Positions 11,106-21,609 are shown, counted from the first letter of the stretch. The stretch: DNA of 64,000 nt from Syngnathus acus (GCF_901709675.1 NC_051108.1:8531131-8595130); one strand, 5' to 3'. Numbers and translations: made by a program. The notes: generated from the letters alone by a model not told the origin.

Positions 11106-11302
11106 TGTTGTGTTTATACGGAGTAGAGATGAACGCTAATGCAACTTCTTTTTTCAGCAACTTTTTATTTTCTCCCCACTCGTGTCTCACATAGCAGTAC
11201 AATGCCCCTGGCGCACTACAGAGCCCCCAACTGTCAACATTATGCGAGACCTCCAATAACACACTATATAATATTATAGTTTCAACATACGGTAATACCA
11301 CA
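11106..11302 (-). repeat. 3' LTR of gypsy element (left)
   Basis: On the element strand it runs from 'tgtggtattaccgtatg' to 'ccgtataaacacaaca'. It matches the 5' LTR at 14553-14934 apart from the MITE and scattered changes. The 'aaataaaaagttgc' block could carry the polyadenylation signal. Confidence 0.85.
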
Positions 11303-11370
11303 TCTCCCTTTTTCCAGAGATCATAGGGCAGACTGCCTTTGTCTCGTCAGACCTTAGAGGATTATTCTGC

Positions 11371-11727
11371 CTATTGTGTAGAAAGGTCTGTTCCTAACCT
11401 TTGCCAAGGTCTTTCAGGGCACCCTGATGGCCTGAGTGACTCTTTTGGGTTGTGTCGCTCTTGTATGCATGTCCTGCAGTTCAGTATTATTTCGTTCACT
11501 TGCTGGCTGTGTCCTGGCCACCACACAGATTGACGTGCACGTGCTTTACATTTCACGACACCTAAGTGTCCTTCGTGTAATTTGAATAGCACGTCGTTCC
11601 TCATTGCAGAAGGTATTACCAGTCGTGTGTCCTTTAGCAGTAAGCCATCTTTCACTGTTAATGTAGCTCGCTCCAGCCAGTAGTTTTTCAGCGCTGTTTT
11701 GCATGTGCTGGCCATCCTTCCATGCAC
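11371..11727 (-). pseudogene. Integrase zinc-binding domain, core deleted (left)
   Basis: The frame contains the H2C2 zinc module of retroelement integrases ('LHEGHLGVVKCKAR' ... 'WWPGHSQQVNEIILNC' ... 'CRTC'). It then reaches 'PWQRLGTDLS', where the catalytic core normally starts, and stops. Only about 70 bp separate the stop from the 3' LTR, so the D,D-35-E core is absent. The element could move only with integrase supplied in trans. Confidence 0.85.
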
Positions 11728-11862
11728 ATGGTCATGACACGCGAGCAGACACTGTCGGCTTTCAACTGCTCTTTCAGGTTTTCTGTATATGATGAGCTGA
11801 CAGGTAGACTCTCAGTGACACAGACCACAAATATGTTTGTGCTCTCCATCAGCTCCTGGTCA

Positions 11863-13313
11863 TCAGTTTACAGGTGCACGTGAAAGTGTGTCTGCTGTCC
11901 AAAGCGACTTTCCTGGTACGTGCACGATGGAGTATGAGTAGCGCATCAGCCTCATACTGAAACCCTGGATTCTCTGTGGCAAAAGATCCAGTGCTTGGGC
12001 TCCGAGCAGGCTGAGAAGGGGTTTATGGTCGGTCTCCAGGCAAAACTCCTTTCCGATGAGGAAATCCCGAAACCGTTCACAGGCCAATGTGAGGCCCATG
12101 TGAGGCCCATGTGAGGCCCAGAGCCTCCTTCTCCACCTGTGCGTATCGTTGCTCAGTTGGAGTGAGTGACCGTGATGTGTAAACCACAGGCTTCCATCCT
12201 TCCCCCCATTTCTGGAGAATTACACCCCCCAAACTATACGATGATGCATCAGCAAATACTTTGGTGTCTCTGCCCAGGTCATACATAGCCAGCACCGGAG
12301 GAGAAGACAGAGCTTTCTTTAGGTCTTCAAACGCTGCTGCCTGGTCCACGTCCCAGACCCAGCAGTTTTTCTTTGAGAAGAGGTCACGGAGCGGTTTATC
12401 TTTTTCAGCTAGCTGAGGAATAAACCTTCCCAGCTGGTTGACCATGCCGAGAAAACTCCTTAATTCACTAGCATTTGTGGTCTCTGTCATGTCTGTGATG
12501 GCCTCTGTCTTTCTTGGGTCAGGGCGGATGCCTGCGGCTGTGATGATATGGCCCAGGAAGACTACTTCGCTCTTGGAGATTTCACACTTGTCCACATTCA
12601 GTGTGATGCCTGCTTTTTCTAGTCTTTGTAGCACGGCATTAAGTCGAGTGTCATGCTCTTCCTGGTCCCGCCCCCACACCAACAGATCATCGATGTGACA
12701 AACCACACTGTTTGAGCCCCTCTGTGATCTCCGCCATCCTGCACTGGAAATGTTCGGGCGCAGAAGCGATGCCAAATGGAAGTCGGTTAAAGTGGAACCG
12801 TCCGAAGGGCGTTATGAATGTAGTGTACTTGGCTGACTCCTCCGTTAATGGAATCTGCCAAAAGCCCAAGTTGGCATCCAACTTGCTGAACAGTTTTGCT
12901 CCAGTAAGCGTTCCCAGGTTTTGTTCCACAGATGGGAGAATGTATTTTCCACGGTACATATACACATTCAAGCCGGTTAAATCCACACACAACCGCACCT
13001 TTCTTTTGTCCTTTTTGGGCACGACCACCATGCCGGCACACCAATCAGTTGGCTCCTCCACCCGGCTGATGACGCCCAGAGCTTCCATGCGGTGGAGCTC
13101 TCTCTTGACTTCACCCACCAGAGGTAGTGGAATCCTCCTGGGTTTTTTTACTGAATATGGCACGGCACCTGGCTTGAGCTTTATGGTGTATGGTTGTTGT
13201 AGCTTACCCAGACCGCTGCGCAACTTGGGGTAACTTGCCTTGATGGTCTCCATGTCTATGCTGTCGACTCGGATAAGCAAGCCAAGGGCTTTAATGGCTG
13301 GCAACCCAAGCAA
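11863..13313 (-). pseudogene. Gypsy reverse transcriptase and RNase H (left)
   Basis: Three overlapping frames cover one protein region. 12687-13313 holds the RT palm start ('KKDKRKVRLCVDLTGLN', 'LPFGIASAPEHFQ'). 12077-12775 holds the catalytic 'CHIDDLLVWG' (usually Y-x-D-D), the thumb and the start of RNase H ('VFADASSYSLGGVI'). 11863-12099 holds the RNase H end ('ETDHKPLLSLLG') and tether. The breaks are near 12700 and 12090. The second lies at a short tandem repeat of 'gtgaggcccat' (12088-12118) that looks like a slippage duplication. Confidence 0.9.
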
Positions 13314-13321
13314 TGGCGTGC

Positions 13322-13600
13322 TCAGGTTTTGAACAACATAAACACAACCTTCTCCATGGTCTGCTTGGCTCCTTTCCTCAGCTGCAGTCTGGTGAACCCT
13401 GACACGTCCAGTGGAATCCGTCCTGGACCCAACAAGGGTTTTTCTGGCTTTTTGAGAACAGGCTGCTTTGTGTTGGAAAATATGTTTTTAAACTCAGTCT
13501 GTGATACAGCAGTAACATCCGCACCGGTATCGAGTTTGAAGGTGACATTTCTATCTATTATGGTTATATCAGCAGTCCATGTATGGCTATCTGATGTCAC
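13322..13600 (-). pseudogene. Gypsy aspartic protease (left)
   Basis: A 92-codon frame with the retropepsin active site 'FKLDTGADVTAVS' around residue 22 and a hydrophobic C-terminal half; about normal length for the domain. In the family it cuts the Gag-Pol precursor. It overlaps the end of the zinc-knuckle frame and precedes RT, as expected. It stops before the RT frame, so expression would need readthrough or a frameshift. Confidence 0.85.
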
Positions 13601-14470
13601 TGAGCCCAGAAAGAAGCTTACCCTCCTCTTCCTCTATACCGTGCACAGCTTTACCTGCACGACACAGACGCTGGTAGTGACCTTTTTTACCACACGTGTG
13701 GCACTTGGCATCGTTGGCAGGGCACTCGTGCTTAGAGTGAGGTGCGACACCACATTTGTAGCACTGGTTTATGTTGCTGAGTGGCTTAGCTCCATTACTT
13801 TTGAACTTATTGAATCTTGGCTTTTCTTTTTGCTTTCGGCCTTTACATACTCTGTCTACAGAGCAAACATCCATCTGCTTTACACCACTGGCGTCACTCC
13901 TCAGTGTGTTTTGCTGCTTTTTAATCTCCTCAGATTGTCTAGCCATGTTATAGCCTTTTCAAGATTCAAATCTCGCTCCATTTGCATGCGTTCTGAGAGC
14001 CGTGTGTCAGCCAGTCCAACCACTATCCAGTCCCTGATTAGCTCATCATGCAATGTCCCATAATTACAGTGTTCAGCTAATGCATACAGAGTGGTGATAA
14101 ATGCATCAACAGTCTCATTTGTTTCCTGTTTTCGCATATTAAAGCGTGCTCGTTCATAAACAATGTTCTTTTTCACTATAAAGAACGAGTGGAAACCATC
14201 TCTCACTTTAATGTAGTCACGCTGGTCTGCTTCAGTGACCTTCAAGCCTCTCAAAACGACATCTGCTTCGTCTCCCATACAGTATATCAAGGTATTCACC
14301 TGATTTTCTTCGGAGCTTGCTGTTAAGTTGCTTGCCTGACGGAATCTCTCATAACTCCTTATCCATTTTGTCCACTCGTGCGGCTTGGAAAAATCAAAGG
14401 GCTCCGGTGGTTGAATGCTAAACGTAGCGCTGGCTGTGTTAGCCATCACTCCGCTCGTCTTCTCCGTCAC
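13587..14470 (-). pseudogene. Gypsy gag: capsid and two zinc knuckles (left)
   Basis: 13901-14470 is a 189-residue capsid-like segment ('PFDFSKPHEWTKWIRSYERF', 'YALAEHCNYG'). A shift into another frame gives 13587-13946 with two CCHC knuckles ('CYKCGVAPHSKHEC', 'CHTCGKKGHYQRLC') and a basic linker. Knuckles of this kind bind element RNA. The shift lies in the shared overlap 13901-13946. The capsid frame is open here but carries a stop in the right arm. Confidence 0.9.
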
Positions 14471-14552
14471 TCATTTGTCTTCCTCACACGTCTCGTCCTT
14501 TCCCTCCGCGGTGGACGTTTCTTCATGTGGGTTACTGTTTCACAGTACACCA

Positions 14553-14934
14553 TGTTGTGTTTATACGGAGTAGAGATGAAGGCTTCTTTATTCAGCAACT
14601 TTTTATTTCCTCCCCACTCGTGTCTCAATAGCAGTACAATACCCTGGTGCACCACAGCGCCCCAACTGTCAATAATTATGCGAGACCTCCAATAACACAC
14701 TATATAATAGGGGTCTCAAACTCCAGTCCTCGGGGGCCGCATTCCTACATGTTTTCCAAGTTTCCCTCGTGAAACACACCTGATTCAAATGATCAGTTCA
14801 TCCTCACGTTCTGCAGGAGCCTGATAATTGAATCAGGTGTGTTTAACGAGGGAAACTGTAGGAATGCGGCCCCCGAGGACTGGAGTTTGAGACCCCTGCT
14901 ATATAATATAGTTTCAACATACGATAATACCACA
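14553..14934 (-). repeat. 5' LTR of gypsy element, carrying a MITE (left)
   Basis: Same terminal sequence as the 3' LTR (ends 'ccaca' at 14934 on the plus strand), split by the hAT-type MITE at 14708-14898. The extra length is exactly the MITE and its target duplication. Confidence 0.85.
14708..14898. mobile_element. hAT-type MITE in gypsy LTR (left)
   Basis: A 191-bp element with near-perfect terminal inverted repeats (CAGGGGTCTCAAACTCCAGT in the intact end) and an 8-bp duplication related to 'ttatatag' on both sides. Both features are standard for the hAT superfamily. The first base here is T instead of C; the right arm keeps the C. Confidence 0.9.
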
Positions 14935-15690
14935 GCAGGGATGAGAATCTTCCGCGGATCCGCGGATTTCCGTGTTTTCTTCCATCGGAGGTATCATTTT
15001 TGTGAATCTTGTAGATCCGTTGAGAAAATAGTTTTTATATGGGGGGGCTGGCAGCAGTATTGCGACAACAACTGAATTATTTTCGGCAGCATTTTGGCGC
15101 TACTTTCGTCACATCATTTGCCTACTCATTTGCCTGATTAGCAAAAGTTTTAGCCAGCATGGCGAAGGTTTTAGAGAAAAAAGATGAGGATGGTGCCAGG
15201 GAAATAAAAGTCGAACAGGATCAGGAACTGCTTCAGATGGGCATGGCTCGAGAGCAGCGTCATTTTACAACTCGGAACACAAAGACGCTCTTAAAGCAAT
15301 GCGACAGTTAGCGCCCGGCGCGCTGCGGTTGCACGATCGGACTATAATAAGCTCCCTGTGCACTTAGGTCCACTTGAATATTGGAAAGTACATCAGGAGT
15401 TTAAAAATATTTTCTAAATTTCAGTGACGGCTCTGTCACAATAATGCAACCAGCGCGGTGCAGTTGCGCGGTCGGCGACGCGCTACTGTTGCGCGTTCGG
15501 CGGTGCGCTGCAGTTGCGCGATCGGACAAAAATGCGCAAATGAAAAAATGCTTAAAAAAGTCTTGGAACGGATTAAAAATGTTCCATTATTTGTAATGGG
15601 AAAAATTTATTCGGAATTCGACCGATTCGCTTCTCAAACCGCCTTCTGGAACGGATTGTGGTCGAAAACCGAGGCTTGACTGTATTATAT
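14935..15690. other. Unclassified interspersed repeat (left)
   Basis: Begins 'cagggatgagaatcttccgc' with the inverted motif 'ccgcggatccgcgg'. It contains GC-rich imperfect repeats of 'gcagttgcgcg' type (15455-15530) and ends in 'aaaccgaggcttgactgta'. It looks like one or two MITE-type elements. A 50-codon frame starting at 15161 is not recognisable. Same content at 47320-48073. Confidence 0.55.
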
Positions 15691-16189
15691 TCACCTTGGC
15701 AGCCCACCAAGCAGGAATATTTTTTTTAACAAAACTGTTGAAATCGAGTGATGAAATGAATGGTTTTGGGGTTGCTATACTGCCAAAATGCAGGAGTTTC
15801 CAGGGAGCTTTTCCCCCTGAGCCCCCTCTGGGCCGTTGCCCCTGGCCCCCTGCGGCCCCATGTGGTAGTTGGGGGCTGCCTTTTGCCGATGGGCACAACT
15901 GTAGTGTCCCTGCTAATGCAAACTTCCTGTGTTGCAGAGAAGAACCAGCGGACACACATAGTCATTGCCTGTCTTTTTGTACCTTTAATCAGGATTCTGC
16001 TATTGGCTGTAATGAAGATTTGGCACACAAATCGTTTGTATATTCCTGAATTGTAAAAGCAGTGCTTTCAGGCCTCCTCATTTTAACATTGTTTTAGTGA
16101 TCAACACACCAAAACATCTGCAACAGAGAAAACTTGGCATTTTTTCTTTTGGTTTTTGTTGAACTGAAAACTGACATTGGAGGGGTCTG
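15691..16189. other. No gene recognised (left arm)
   Basis: The last part (from about 16120) shares 'ttttttcttttggtttttgt' with the tRNA-array spacers (21310, 25990). This suggests the Rex1-like LINE that follows was inserted into tRNA-array DNA. Confidence 0.5.
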
Positions 16190-16444
16190 CAATCCATCTC
16201 GGGCCATGGTAAAGGGGCTGATCGGAAACCAGTTTGTGGGGACAAGGACCGGGTGGATGAACTCAATCTGTTCTTCAACAGATTTGATTCCGCCTCCCTC
16301 TCGCCTCTTCACCTCGCTCCGCACCTCATTCTGCCACCTTCGACACTCCAGCCCCCCCGCCAGCTCACCAACCCCCTCTCACCCCCCCCCCCCCCCCCGA
16401 AGTCACTCTTCTGTCTCCACTCCATCACCCCGGTCTTCCGACAT

Positions 16445-16857
16445 CCCCCTCTCCTTTACAGATCTCCAGGTGAGGAGTCACCTCAAGATCGAGGCAGGGA
16501 AGACCCCGGGCCCAGACGGCATCTGGCCAAGACTGCTCAGGGACTGTGCGGACCAGCTGAGTGGTGTGGTCAGGTACCTGTTCAACCTGAGCCTGAACAA
16601 GGTCCCAGGACTGTGGAAGACCTCCTGCGTGGTCCCTGTACCGAAGGTGCCGCGCCCCAAGGAGCCTAACCACTTCAGGTCTATTGCCTTGACTTCCCAC
16701 CTGATGAAGACTATGGAGAAGATCATCCTGGGTCACCTGCGTTTATTAGTGGGAGCGCAGCTGGACCCCCTGCAGTTTGCTTACCGGCCTGGTGTTGTGG
16801 TGGACGATGCAGTGATTTATTTACTGCACAGAACACTGCTTCACCTGGAGGACTATA
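16445..16857 (+). pseudogene. Rex1-like RT, N-terminal part (left)
   Basis: The frame reads 'KTPGPDGIWPRLLRDCADQL', 'TSCVVPVPKVPRPKEPNHFR', 'SHLMKTMEKIILGHL' and 'PLQFAYRPGVVVDDAV', i.e. the RT fingers and first palm motifs. It is cut after 'LLHLEDY' by the transposon. Upstream (16253-16440) a frame with 'NLFFNRFDS' is the linker before the RT. The left arm lacks three bases near 16485 that are present on the right. Confidence 0.85.
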
Positions 16858-16999
16858 GAGGCTTTGCAGTCACGTGATTTTATCACGTGATTTTGTGTTA
16901 TGCCGCCATCTTGGCGGTCAACCGGTCAGCTCGTTCCTACGTGTTCGTACAGATTCAGTTTGATTTCTGCGCTACATTTTCACCGATTTCATCCGAATT

Positions 17000-18425
17000 A
17001 TGGCTGATTTGCTATCCAATGAAGTTGGGCATTTGGATGAAGAATCCAAGAAACGTTACAGAGAGAAGTTGAACCTTGTTGGCACAACGGATCCGTACCT
17101 TTTACCGAGAAGCATGCTAAAATCACCTGAGCATTTTGCAACAGCCGACCTGCCTGATCTCTCATATCCAGATATTTATAATTACCTCGTCGATTCACCA
17201 TCTCCGTACACTGGAAAGGACCTTAAGGCATACAAGAGTCTGGATGCCTACAAGTATTTTACAGCAGGTTTTGTGCATGATGGGCTGATATGGCAGATTC
17301 CAAACAGAATCGATTTCTTCTCATGACCAAGGTAAGGAAAATATCATTGAAATCTGAGAAATTAATTCCTACAATAAAACATTACATAATTTCCAACTAT
17401 TCAATATAGAGCTTATGCAACAATTTCTACAAAAATACTTTTTAGAATTCATGCTTGATAATTCCTTTTGGTCTCTTGCTCAAAATGAACCAGGTTTAAA
17501 TTTTCAAGCTAATTTAATGAATGATTCATGAGAAAATTTACCAAATGCCAGGTAAAATATGCATAAATGGACAGTAAGAGGTCTAGCCTTGTATATTATA
17601 TCCAAATTAGGGACTGATAATAATATAAGGTATGTCATATTATCTGTTTCAGGTAAAACACTCTCAACGGATGAATGATCCTCCCCTCAGACCTTGGGTA
17701 GCAATAGCGAAAGATGGTCAGATCCTGTGCTGCCACTGTACCTGCATGGCTGGATTGGGTGAAACATGTTCACATTCAGCAGCATCCCTGTTCGCCCTGG
17801 AGACATTAATACGTATGAAGACGGCCACTTCATGCACATCACTACCTTGTCAGTGGCTGAAACCATCACCATCGCACATAGAATATGCTGAAGGATGCAA
17901 TATCGATTTTGCCCGTCCAGCCCAGAAACGAAAGTCAGAAGTTTCAACTCCTGAGGAAAGTGCTGCGAGAAAACTGCTGAATGTTCCTCCACCAACTGAA
18001 GAGCAGAAAGCTGCCTTTTACAAGGCTTTGTCTGAATGCGGTGGAAGACCAGCAATTTTGAGCATTGTCCCTGACTATGCTGACAACTTTGTGCCAAGGG
18101 CAGTGAAGCGAAAGCTTCCTGTACCTCTCTCACAGCTGTACGATTCTGGCAATATGAAACTCAGCCCAGATGAACTTGGACTAAAATGCCGGTCAGAGCT
18201 GGAAAAGTTGCATTCCATTACCAGAGAGCAGGTTTGTATTTTTTTCGCACTTAGTCATTAATATATATATCATAAATAATTTATTGTTCTCCAACCTGTT
18301 ACAAATAATCTAATCATAGTGAAAACAATTTTTATTAAAATGTTTTTCAGATATCTGCGGTTGAAGAAGAGTCCAGGGGCCAAGCAACATCACATCTTCA
18401 CCAGCTTTTCACAAGGGACAGACTG
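17000..18425 (+). pseudogene. SWIM zinc-finger, YqaJ-type transposon protein (left)
   Basis: Three exons are visible. Exon 1 (17000-17331) starts 'MADLLSNEVGHLDEE' and ends at donor 'aag|gtaagg'. Its open frame stops at 17324, but a one-base shift gives 'FLLMTK', which joins smoothly to exon 2. Exon 2 (17653-18231; acceptor 'tttcag', donor 'gtttgt') holds the SWIM signature CxC-x8-CxH in 'CTCMAGLGETCSH' and a basic linker. Exon 3 starts at 18351 with 'ISAVEEESRGQ', the usual entry to a YqaJ-like exonuclease domain, then ends where it meets the minus-strand gene. So the nuclease domain is lost, and the frameshift in exon 1 is shared by both arms. Confidence 0.8.
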
Positions 18426-19435
18426 GGAAATATTGACAAGTGCTGCTGCTGCTGCCAATGCCCTCTCGCGGTCTCTCTTGCGCTGCTTGAGATTTTGTCT
18501 TCTCTCAAAGATCTTCAATGAACATTTGAGTTTTCGTTTGTGAGGTGACTCGGTATGCTCAAATATACTTGGCACATAGTCTGGGGATAGTGGATCTTCG
18601 CTTTTTGCACCTGAAACAATTAAACAATCACATTATTCATAATGACTACCATAAATAATTAAGCACGTTGTTGAAGGGGATATACCCAGTTCAGTTTGTT
18701 TCGTAATGGCATTTCATAACTTGACATATTAAAAAACTCAATAGAGTGAAATCATTCAGTAAACTCTACCTGTCTGTTCAAGTTGCTACCATTTTTATTT
18801 TTTGTTTATTTTTGCATGATGCCTCATCTGATTGGCTTGAAAACTTAACCAATAAAAATTTTAACCTTGTGCCAATGGCTTGAAAACTTTATCAATGTAG
18901 ATTTTACCTTGTGCCAAATGAAGTAACAAAAAGCCTCTTGTTCAAAAATGCTTCATTTAAAAAAAATTGTTTCACAAGGTTCATAATAATTTCTTTTGAA
19001 ATTTCCTAATGCATTCACTCATGAGAATTAATTGTTCAATTCCAATATGATTTTCAAGCCAATCAGATGAAGCATCATGAAAAAATAAACAAAAAATAAA
19101 AACGGAGGGGGGGGGGTGAACTGAAGAAATCATCCCATTCCCTGCCTTGCTGCTCTTGCTGCCTTTCTAAAAATGCACCCAGCATTTTCAACAATCATAT
19201 TTGTATCATCCCATATTGTATTATTTCACATTTTGTGAAACAAATCAGGGGTGAATAGTTTACATACCTGATATGAAGTGCTCATTGCATATCCTTGTGT
19301 AAATCGTAGGTTTCCATCGTTCACGACGAATCGCCGCGATCCATTTATCGCGTTTTTGGATGTTTGCCGGAAATCTATAGAAGGTTTATCGCCTCGTCTA
19401 TTGCTACATCCAACAGCACAGCAGGTTTCCGGCAT
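18390..19435 (-). pseudogene. THAP-domain transposon protein (left)
   Basis: Exon 1 (19268-19435) starts 'MPETCCAVGCSNRR'. A one-base frameshift near 19375 then gives 'YRFPANIQKRDKWIAAIRRE' and 'RICNEHFISG', completing the C2CH zinc-binding pattern of a THAP DNA-binding domain. The donor is 'cag|gtatgt'. Exon 2 (18390-18610) continues 'GAKSEDPLSPDYVPSIF' and ends in a basic, alanine-rich segment. THAP domains in such transposons recognise the element ends. No catalytic core lies in the remaining sequence. The frameshift occurs in both arms, so it predates the duplication. Confidence 0.82.
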
Positions 19436-19568
19436 TTTCAAGCTCAAATAGCAGCAGATGTAACAAGAAAGCGTGTGTGAGTCGTTGACCGGCACTGAAA
19501 TGTTGACCGGCAAGATGGCCGCCAAGCTAATGTGCGCGGCTGATGACGTCAGCTGCAAAGCCTCTATA

Positions 19569-20548
19569 GGAGCACTGGGAGGATCATGTTCTTCGATTTC
19601 TCCAGCGCTTTTAACACCATCCAGCCGTCACTGCTTAGGGCGAAGATAAAGAAGCCGGGTGTGGACCAGCGCCTGGCTGCATGGACAACGGACTTCCTCA
19701 CCGACCGGCCGCAGTACGTGAGGTTACATCGTTGTGAGTCCGACGTGGTGCGCTGCAGCACTGGTGTTCCCCAGGGTACGGTGCTCTCTCCTTTCCTTTT
19801 CACCCTGTTCACTTCAGACTTTACCCATGACACCGCTCACTGCCACATCCAGAAGTTCTCCGACGACACGGCCATTGTTGGAAATGTCTCGTAGGGGAAC
19901 GATCTGTAATATCGATTGGTCATCAAGGACTTTGTCAGCTAGTGTGAGCTCAACCAGCTTCAGCTGAACACCAGCAAGACAAAGGAGTTGATTGTGAGCT
20001 TCGGGAGGACAGCACCCATCTTCACTCCGGTGAACATCCAGGGATCGGGCATTGAGGTAGTGGAGAACTACAAATTTCTGGGTGTTCCCCTTAACAACAA
20101 ACTGGACTGGACTGATCACACCCACGCCCTGTACAAAAAGGGCCAGAGTCGCCTCCACCTGCTGAGGAGACTGAGGTCCTTCGGTGTGTGCAGGGCTCTC
20201 CTCCGGACCTTCTATGACTCTGTGGTGGCCTCGGCCATCATCTACGCTGTGGTCTGCTGGGGTGGGGGCAGTACTGACTGGGACAGGGGGAGACTGAATA
20301 AGATGGTCAGAAGAGCGAGCTCTGTTCTGGGCTGTCCCCTGGACTCCATTGAGGTTGTGGGTGAGAGGAGGACGTTGATTAAGCTTAAATCCATCATGGA
20401 CAACACCTCTCACCCCCTCCATGAGATTGTGCGGTCCCTGAACAGCTCCTTTAGCGGCAGACTTTTGCACCCTCGGTGTAGGAAGGAACGGTTCCGCAGG
20501 TCCTTCATTCCCTCTGCTGTCAGACTTTACAACATGCATGCCACCTGA
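19569..20548 (+). pseudogene. Rex1-like RT, C-terminal part (left)
   Basis: Resumes after the transposon with 'RIMFFDFSSAFNTIQPSLLR', then 'GVPQGTVLSPFLFTLFTSDF' and the catalytic region 'KFSDDTAIVGNVS' (the usual A of ADD replaced by S). A stop near 19892 and a frame change separate this from 19988-20548, which carries 'GIEVVENYKFLGVPLNNKL', 'VCWGGGSTDWDRGRLNKMVR' and ends 'FIPSAVRLYNMHAT'. Confidence 0.88.
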
Positions 20549-20783
20549 TAAAAATGAATGTGTTTCGCCTCTACTAGCAGCACTTGTGTTTATCCTTGTC
20601 TGTTATTGACCCTTTTTGTAATTCTGGCACTTGTTTTATTCTTGCACTCGTATTATTCTTGCACTCATATGCGCTGCTGTGACAAGTGAATTTCCCCGCT
20701 GTGGGATGAATAAAGTTCAATCAATCAAGAGTTGGTTCAGACTGAAGTAAAGTTTTTGATTTCTAAAGCATGACACATTAAAT

Positions 20784-20856
20784 TGACTATGACGGGACTC
20801 GAACGCTCAATCGTCTGATCCGAAGTCAGACGCCTTATCCATGAGGCCACATCGCC
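20784..20856 (-). tRNA. tRNA-Arg(TCG)-like (left)
   Basis: A 73-nt cloverleaf. The anticodon arm TCTGA-CTTCGGA-TCAGA gives TCG; D-arm 'TGGCCTCATGGATAAGGC' and T-loop 'TTCGAGT' are as in vertebrate tRNA-Arg(TCG). The acceptor stem has one mismatch (G4:A69), so function is uncertain. Paired with 42142-42214. Confidence 0.8.
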
Positions 20857-20928
20857 ATGTGAAAGACTCAATTTTTTAAGAGTGGCCTTGATAAGACTAA
20901 GAATTCAACGGCTCCCAACAAGCAGGGA

Positions 20929-21001
20929 CGCCCAATGTGGGGCTTGAACCCACGACCTTGAGATTAAGAACCTCATGCTCTACTAACTGAGCTAACCAGG
21001 C
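20929..21001 (-). tRNA. tRNA-Lys(CTT) (left)
   Basis: A 73-nt cloverleaf with anticodon loop TTCTTAA (CTT), T-arm GTGGG-TTCAAGC-CCCAC fully paired, and acceptor GCCTGGT/ATTGGGC paired with G-U wobbles. It matches vertebrate tRNA-Lys(CTT) closely and looks intact. Confidence 0.88.
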
Positions 21002-21149
21002 TTCTCCTATTGAGAATTGTTTCATTATTTCACTTTTTTTAATGGGTTTGTTTCACGAAAACCAGCAGCCACGTTTTAAATCTAGCCTCTGAAACACATT
21101 CGTTGATAAGACTAAACATTTAAAGGTTCCCAACAAGTGGCAGCTGTCC

Positions 21150-21300
21150 AATGTTGTCTCTAGTTGCAAACCCCAGCCCAAGTTGGAAACCCTAATTGGA
21201 AACCCTTGCCCCAGTTGGAATTCCTAGTTTGAAACCCTACCCGGAGTTGGAACCCTAGTTGGAAACCCTAGCCCTAGTTGGAAACGCTGGCCCTAGTGTG
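21150..21300. repeat. Telomere-like spacer motif in tRNA array (left)
   Basis: Irregular tandem repeats of 'ccctagttggaaa', variants of GTTTCCAACTAGGG. The same motif lines the tRNA spacers at 25450-25850, 39290-39900, 40440-41000 and 41700-41840. Confidence 0.8.
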
Positions 21301-21609
21301 TAATAGAGAAAGCATTTTTTCTTTTGGTTTTTGTCACTTTGTTGCACTGAAAACGGAGATTGGGGGGGGAGTCAGCACAACAAAAAAAGAAATCAGAAAC
21401 CAAAACCCTTTCTGACAGTATACAAGAGTTGGTTCAGACTGAAATAAAGTCATTGATTTCATATGAATTATATTAAATTGACCATGAAGGGACTTGAACC
21501 CTCAAGCTTCTTCTTCTTCTTTCGTGTAACGTCAGATGTCCAACTCGGTGTCGCGTAGCCATGCCCGCATCTCTGGTCCTAGGTCGAAGAGGCTGGCTTC
21601 CGAAGGTGG

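Larger units (their letters stand above)
11106..14934 (-). mobile_element. Ty3/gypsy LTR retrotransposon (left)
   Basis: Minus-strand element with two LTRs of about 197 bp that begin TG and end CA (3' LTR 11106-11302; 5' LTR 14553-14934, enlarged by a MITE). A purine-rich tract just inside the 3' LTR ('ggaaaaagggaga' on the element strand) is a good polypurine tract. Order from the 5' LTR: gag with zinc knuckles, protease, RT, RNase H, integrase zinc domain. This is the gypsy order, with RT before integrase. The integrase core is missing and the frames are broken, so it is defective. Confidence 0.92.
16858..19564. mobile_element. Two-gene DNA transposon (THAP + SWIM), TATA target site (left)
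   Basis: It begins GAGGCTTTGCAG at 16858 and ends CTGCAAAGCCTC at 19564, a perfect 12-bp inverted repeat flanked by TATA on both sides. Removing it rejoins the Rex1-like RT frame. It encodes two convergent intron-containing genes: a SWIM zinc-finger protein on plus and a THAP-type protein on minus, abutting near 18400. Pairing THAP with a SWIM/YqaJ-exonuclease-like gene recalls the ISL2EU-type superfamily; that assignment is from memory. Both genes are damaged and the middle appears deleted. Confidence 0.85.
16190..20730 (+). mobile_element. Rex1/CR1-group LINE split by a DNA transposon (left)
   Basis: Plus-strand non-LTR element, 5'-truncated before the RT domain and ending in 'ataaagttcaatcaatcaa', an (ATCA)-type tail. 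It is interrupted from 16858 to 19564 by a DNA transposon. Joining the flanks restores the expected RT order, so the LINE is older than the transposon. A C17-18 homopolymer at 16382 and indels near 16480 differ between arms. Confidence 0.87.

Noticed and set aside
13329-14063. 244-codon plus frame opposite gypsy gag/protease (also 48945-49679 minus)
   Set aside because: Antisense shadow of a recognisable gag and protease.
19226-19558. 110-codon frame read as a complete protein
   Set aside because: Only part is real: the THAP exon starts at its internal Met and continues in a shifted frame. The upstream 41 residues lie toward the transposon end.
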